Assembly (NCBI GenBank): GCA_000697355.1
Contig: JNEN01001230.1
Span: forward strand, 248,001 to 312,000
Direction: 5' to 3'
DNA: 64,000 nt
Origin: Syncephalastrum monosporum B8922
Lineage: Eukaryota; Mucoromycota; Mucoromycetes; Mucorales; Syncephalastraceae
A program made the position numbers and the translations under genes. The notes under the pieces are model-generated. The model was not told the origin of the DNA, searched no databases, and worked only from the letters and a program-made list of their open reading frames with translations. Shown one piece after another: positions 60,701 to 64,000 of the stretch. Within the stretch, counting starts at the first letter, position 1; each line of letters begins with the position of its first letter.

Positions 60701-61855
60701 GAGCTGACAGGCTGAACTCTCGGCGTCAGGTTTAAAGAGTTTGATCGCGTTGACACCAGACCACTTCACATTGGAGGATGAAGGTCGCACCTTGGCGAGC
60801 AGGATTCTCTTGCCGTGACGAAGGAGGATGACGTGCACGCGAGGCGTGCGGTAAGAAGAGATACGGGGCACGGCGACCAGAATACTACCGGCGGATGGTT
60901 GACCAGCAGAAGCGACAACCTGGGGTGGAACTAGAGCAGGATGGTTTATATGAGATTGACAAAATAAGATAAGATAGGCCTTTGTTTCCATGTCGACCTA
61001 CCGCGCGACCGGACCAGAGAGGATATATCGGACAAGGGAGACAAGTTGATTCGGCCCGTAGGCGTAGCATTTATGTTCAGGATGTAGGCTCCACTGTTGG
61101 CTGAGAGTGCAACAATCTTGTTTAGCACGCGCGGACCTCGGTCGCAGGTGACTTCCGAGTCCTGGATGGCCGAGCAATCGATGGCGGTGATCGGTGCCGT
61201 GTTTACAGCAAACGCACAGGTTTTCTGAAGAAGTATTGCATTATTATCATTATTATTATTAGAAACAGAATAATGTCTTGTTGTGTCTATGAACTTACGG
61301 TTGGTATGGTCATCGTGTCCAGATCGAGATAAAAGGCTCGGAGGCTGCCGTCTTGTAGACCTATGACGACCAGCTGCGACGGTTTCCTGTGTCCGTCCTG
61401 TTTAAAGGGTCAGAATAAGGGTCAAGAACGACAGGAACAAGCACTTGGTTTACCTTGACCATATAGAAACGAGCAGTTGCGATTGCGGTAATGGCCTTTT
61501 TGTTGAGGTTTGTGGTGAGTTGCGTGAGCTTTGCCTGAGCACACAGGTATAAAGAGCGGCGTTGTCGGCGATTGCCTTTTCCCTCCGCCATGATTAAAGC
61601 AGCCGGGCCGGATTCGGTACTGAAGCCGACCGACGCGAGTATGGTAGCATGCTAAGGTAGAGGAGAGGAGAGGAGAGTGATAAATAGAGAATCACAGATA
61701 AAAGCGGGTTCATTTACGTTGAACGGCATCGGACGTGCACAGTCCTGTGCTGTTACTTGCCACCTGACGGCATCCGCAGAGATCAACACTTCTTGCTTGC
61801 TCTGGCGAAGCCAGGAGTGGGGCGTAAAGTAATGGCCGCGGAAGCCACTTGTCAT
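57756..61855 (-). CDS. Large protein of unknown function: beta-propeller-like N-terminus, acidic disordered middle, helical C-terminus
   Basis: Seven exons give 1228 residues. Introns are 61727-61653, 61453-61398, 61298-61225, 61001-60931, 60487-60417 and 58196-58131. The first 400 residues alternate short hydrophobic strands (SQLVVIGLQDGSLRAFYLD, KIVALSANSGAYILNI, GSILVAVPRISSY) and look like WD-type propeller blades, without clear WD dipeptides. Residues about 430-1080 are very acidic and rich in Ser, Glu, Asp and Pro, with one basic patch (DKRKPAEDD...VKRRKSAE), a possible nuclear signal. The last 130 residues are predicted helical and predict a folded domain. I recognise no named family. 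The last intron is 66 bp without a stop. It could be a scaffold or chromatin protein, but that is a guess. Confidence 0.75.
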
Positions 61856-62164
61856 TATAGACGAATGTTTATAGTCAATAAGCAAACGAAGTTGCTCTGT
61901 ATGCGCGAAAAAAAAAAGGCAGGTAGAAGAAAGGTAGGTGCGACCCTCAGTCTGCACCACAATTTTTTTAATTTGACACGCTATACTATATGTATGTGCA
62001 CAGCCTTGTATGCATAGCACCGTCTGTGGTGGCAAGCGTCAGGCAAAATCAATGCTATCTTTTTTGATGCGATTCTGGTAATCAGATACATAAACACGTC
62101 TGGTCCATCCTTCCCTTTCATTTTGTTCATTGTGTCAACTATCATTCTATAACAGAGACCGTGT
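61856..62164. other. Short intergenic region, nothing seen
   Basis: About 310 bp between the 3' end of the cofactor A gene and the 5' end of the large unknown gene. It should hold the promoter of the latter. An A run lies at 61908-61917. Confidence 0.5.
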
Positions 62165-62698
62165 TTACGGCTCAATGACCGTTTCGGCGAGAACAGCCTT
62201 GGCATCTTGCAGCTCGGCACTTCCTGCATAAGCTGGGTCCTCCTATTCATTACCAATAGAGTATCATCATTATTATCATAATCCTGATAGTGGCGCTCCA
62301 AATGACAAGCAGTTTCTTTTTTCCGTACCACTTTGTCCTCGAGGTCTTTGTAAGCAGCAGCAAGGCGTCGCTTGACGTCGGGTATCATTTGCAGCGTCTC
62401 GTCAAGCACTTCTTTCTAGAGGTTGAAACATTATCAGTTCTCCGTCACTTTGTGCTTTGGCAGCTATTGTTATTATTGTTGTCCAGATGTAGATGCTTTA
62501 CCTGTTTGCGAATGTCAGCGTCATCGGCCTTGGCCTCCACCAGTTTGTCGATCCGCTTTTGCTGATCTTCTGCTTCTTTGCCATACGCAACTTGCTCTTT
62601 CGCAATGCTATCGGTGTATGAGTATGCCACTAAAGAGTTCAGAACATCTTGTACCGCTTAACGACGTTTGTCTTGATTTTGAGTTCGCGTAAAGTCAT
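62165..62698 (-). CDS. Tubulin-specific chaperone A (TBCA/Rbl2)
   Basis: Four exons (introns 62654-62608, 62501-62416 and 62328-62243) give 104 residues. It begins MTLRELKIKTNVVKRIAKEQVAYGKEA, matching the IKIKTGVVKR..KE...Y..E pattern of cofactor A. The middle reads LDETLQMIPDVKRRLAAAYKDL (family: MIPD..RRL..AY.DL). The protein is a three-helix bundle that binds beta-tubulin during folding. Intron 1 (47 bp) was placed to restore the conserved VVKR..KE join. Confidence 0.93.
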
Positions 62699-63305
62699 TG
62701 CAGTAAAAGACGTGTACCACACCGTGTTCCTGAGTTTGGATTGTCCGTGCTTTAAATCAGAATGAGGTCAACCACACGGGATTTTTGGGTCGGTGATATG
62801 CGAAGAAAACACCGTTCTCATAGTCTTCTTCAGCTAAGCGGAACATAGAGGCGTGGCAATCAGCTTTTTTCTTTCTGAAGTGCTGAGGCGCTTGATCCGA
62901 AGTACTAGGATATGGCAATTTCCCGCATGAAGAAGGCAGCCGAAGCCCATAGTATACGGTCTTCTTTCGAGATAAAACAGCATCTCATACAATAATTCAC
63001 TTCTCTCATAGAGTAGCATAAATTAGGAGTATGCACACTACATACACTGTATCTGACGCGCTTTTATATGGATACCTTCTTATCAGTGATTGGAGTACGT
63101 ACAATGACAAGCCTGCTAGAAAAACTCGCGAAAATGATAACCATGCAATCCGGTCATAGAGGAGCTCAAAAGGACCCGAGTAAAACGGGCTTCAGCCTAC
63201 ATGTCAACCATACTAATAGGATAACTTATCACAACATATGCTACCCAACGCCCTTATATCGTCCATGCACTCAGGTTATGTCATTTATTTATATTTACAA
63301 GCAAG
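62699..63305. other. Intergenic region, no gene seen
   Basis: About 600 bp between the start of the cofactor A gene and the 3' end of the CIA30 gene. Open frames are short and lack motifs. Confidence 0.5.
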
Positions 63306-64000
63306 TTATGGAGATGATTCTCCCTTGGATGGAGGGTGTCTGTCTAGGTCTCCTTCAGTTGCCTCGGTATTCATCGCCTTGACCCAGTCAATATCAATCG
63401 AGAAAGGACCCTCTTGCCGGTCTGACAGGGATAGTCCCACTGTTTTGACCTTCTCGCGGAACATGTCCACATGATCGTCTTGAATCATACCGTTGTTGGT
63501 TAATACAAAGTCATTGAAAGGAATCTACAGCAATGGATGTGTCGGTTATTCCTCCTCAACTCCGTGTTTCGTCTGACTTACCAAGACAGTTTCCCATTGA
63601 CCTGGCGTTCGCAAGAAGAGTCTGTGCTGGAACAAGTCTGTCTGAATAATACTATCCGTTTGGAGATTGACGAAATATTTGCGCTGATCGCCGCGCACGC
63701 GCAAAGCAAGATAGCGAAACAAACTCGTATCCCAGCAGGGCGTGCCAAACATGGAAGCTTGCTTAGGCTATCGGATAACAAACTTGTTTAGTACATCAGA
63801 TAACACATGGTGTGTGGCGCATTGACGCCAAGCTATCAAGTCACCTTTGTACGAACAGCAGCGTACCCACTCTGCTCGATCTCGCGATTGGCAGGCAGAT
63901 CGAGTGAGAGGTTACCGTGGAAACGACCATAGCCCTCGGGTGAAATGTCAAGAGAGGCCTCGCTAAAGCCACCGATATCTTTATCGCTTCCGATCGCCCA
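63306..64000 (-). CDS. CIA30/NDUFAF1-like complex I assembly factor, 5' partial
   Basis: The gene runs off the right edge, so its N-terminus is missing. Three exon parts are seen, with introns 63844-63768 and 63581-63525. Family landmarks are WAIGSDKDIGGFSEASL, GRFHGNLSLDLP, SGYAAVRTK, YLALRVRGDQRKYFVNLQTD, HRLFLRTPGQWETVLIPFNDF and VGLSLSDRQEGPFSIDIDWV. CIA30 proteins help build the membrane arm of respiratory complex I in mitochondria. Presence of this factor suggests the organism has complex I. Confidence 0.93.

Noticed and set aside
62629..62654. A 25-bp intron in the tubulin cofactor A gene
   Set aside because: Too short and leads to a stop; the 47-bp intron ending at 62608 gives the conserved join.

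Overview
This window looks like nuclear DNA of a filamentous early-diverging fungus, most likely a Mucoromycota (Mucorales-like) species. Nearly every gene is split by short spliceosomal introns. I placed about 95, mostly 46-90 bp, and checked that every intact gene model except the partial end genes stays in frame after splicing. Other clues are fungal families (Met17-type sulfhydrylase, Mvp1 sorting nexin, Dal5-like MFS transporters, EGCase-like GH5), a Yap-like bZIP and a fragment of a DIRS-type retrotransposon. There are no operons, no rRNA genes and no CRISPR arrays. The genus is inference.

Layout. 1-5.7 kb: the end of a PIN-like transporter, a cyclin K/Ctk2-like cyclin, a TMEM234-like membrane protein, a small membrane protein and O-acetylhomoserine sulfhydrylase. 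7.1-17 kb: a SAM methyltransferase, a Yap-like bZIP, a FAR-17a/rolling-stone-like membrane protein, a TMEM62-like metallophosphatase and a small protein ending in the CSN9/CSNAP signature. 18.4-23.3 kb: two tandem paralogous MFS transporters. 23.6-28.2 kb: a transposon graveyard holding an LTR-like repeat, a broken Ty3/gypsy integrase, a broken DIRS gag/RT fragment enclosed by long inverted arms, and a broken tnp2/Plavaka-like transposase. 29.6-37.3 kb: a calcium-regulated mitochondrial carrier, a secreted GH36 alpha-galactosidase, a GPI-anchored PLC-X-like protein and PCNA. 39.1-51.3 kb: Mvp1/SNX8, a defensin-like secreted peptide, Exo70, a GH5 EGCase-like enzyme, a REEP/HVA22 protein, the POLD4-like polymerase delta subunit and a small hydrophilic protein. 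53.3-64 kb: a secreted agmatinase-like ureohydrolase, prohibitin-2, DJ-1, a 1228-residue unknown protein, tubulin cofactor A and a CIA30 gene cut by the window edge.

Most genes are housekeeping and unrelated neighbours. Three links stand out. PCNA and POLD4 belong to the same replication machinery, and PCNA has two MluI cell-cycle boxes upstream. Exo70, Mvp1 and REEP/HVA22 all act in membrane traffic or ER shape. The best candidates for new biology are the defensin-like peptide with a CS-alpha-beta cysteine pattern, the inverted compound transposon, the unusual splice sites (GC-AG, one apparent GG-AG, several stop-free 3n introns, a 21-nt microexon), and tandem repeats carrying CRE-like motifs that end in a tRNA 3' half.
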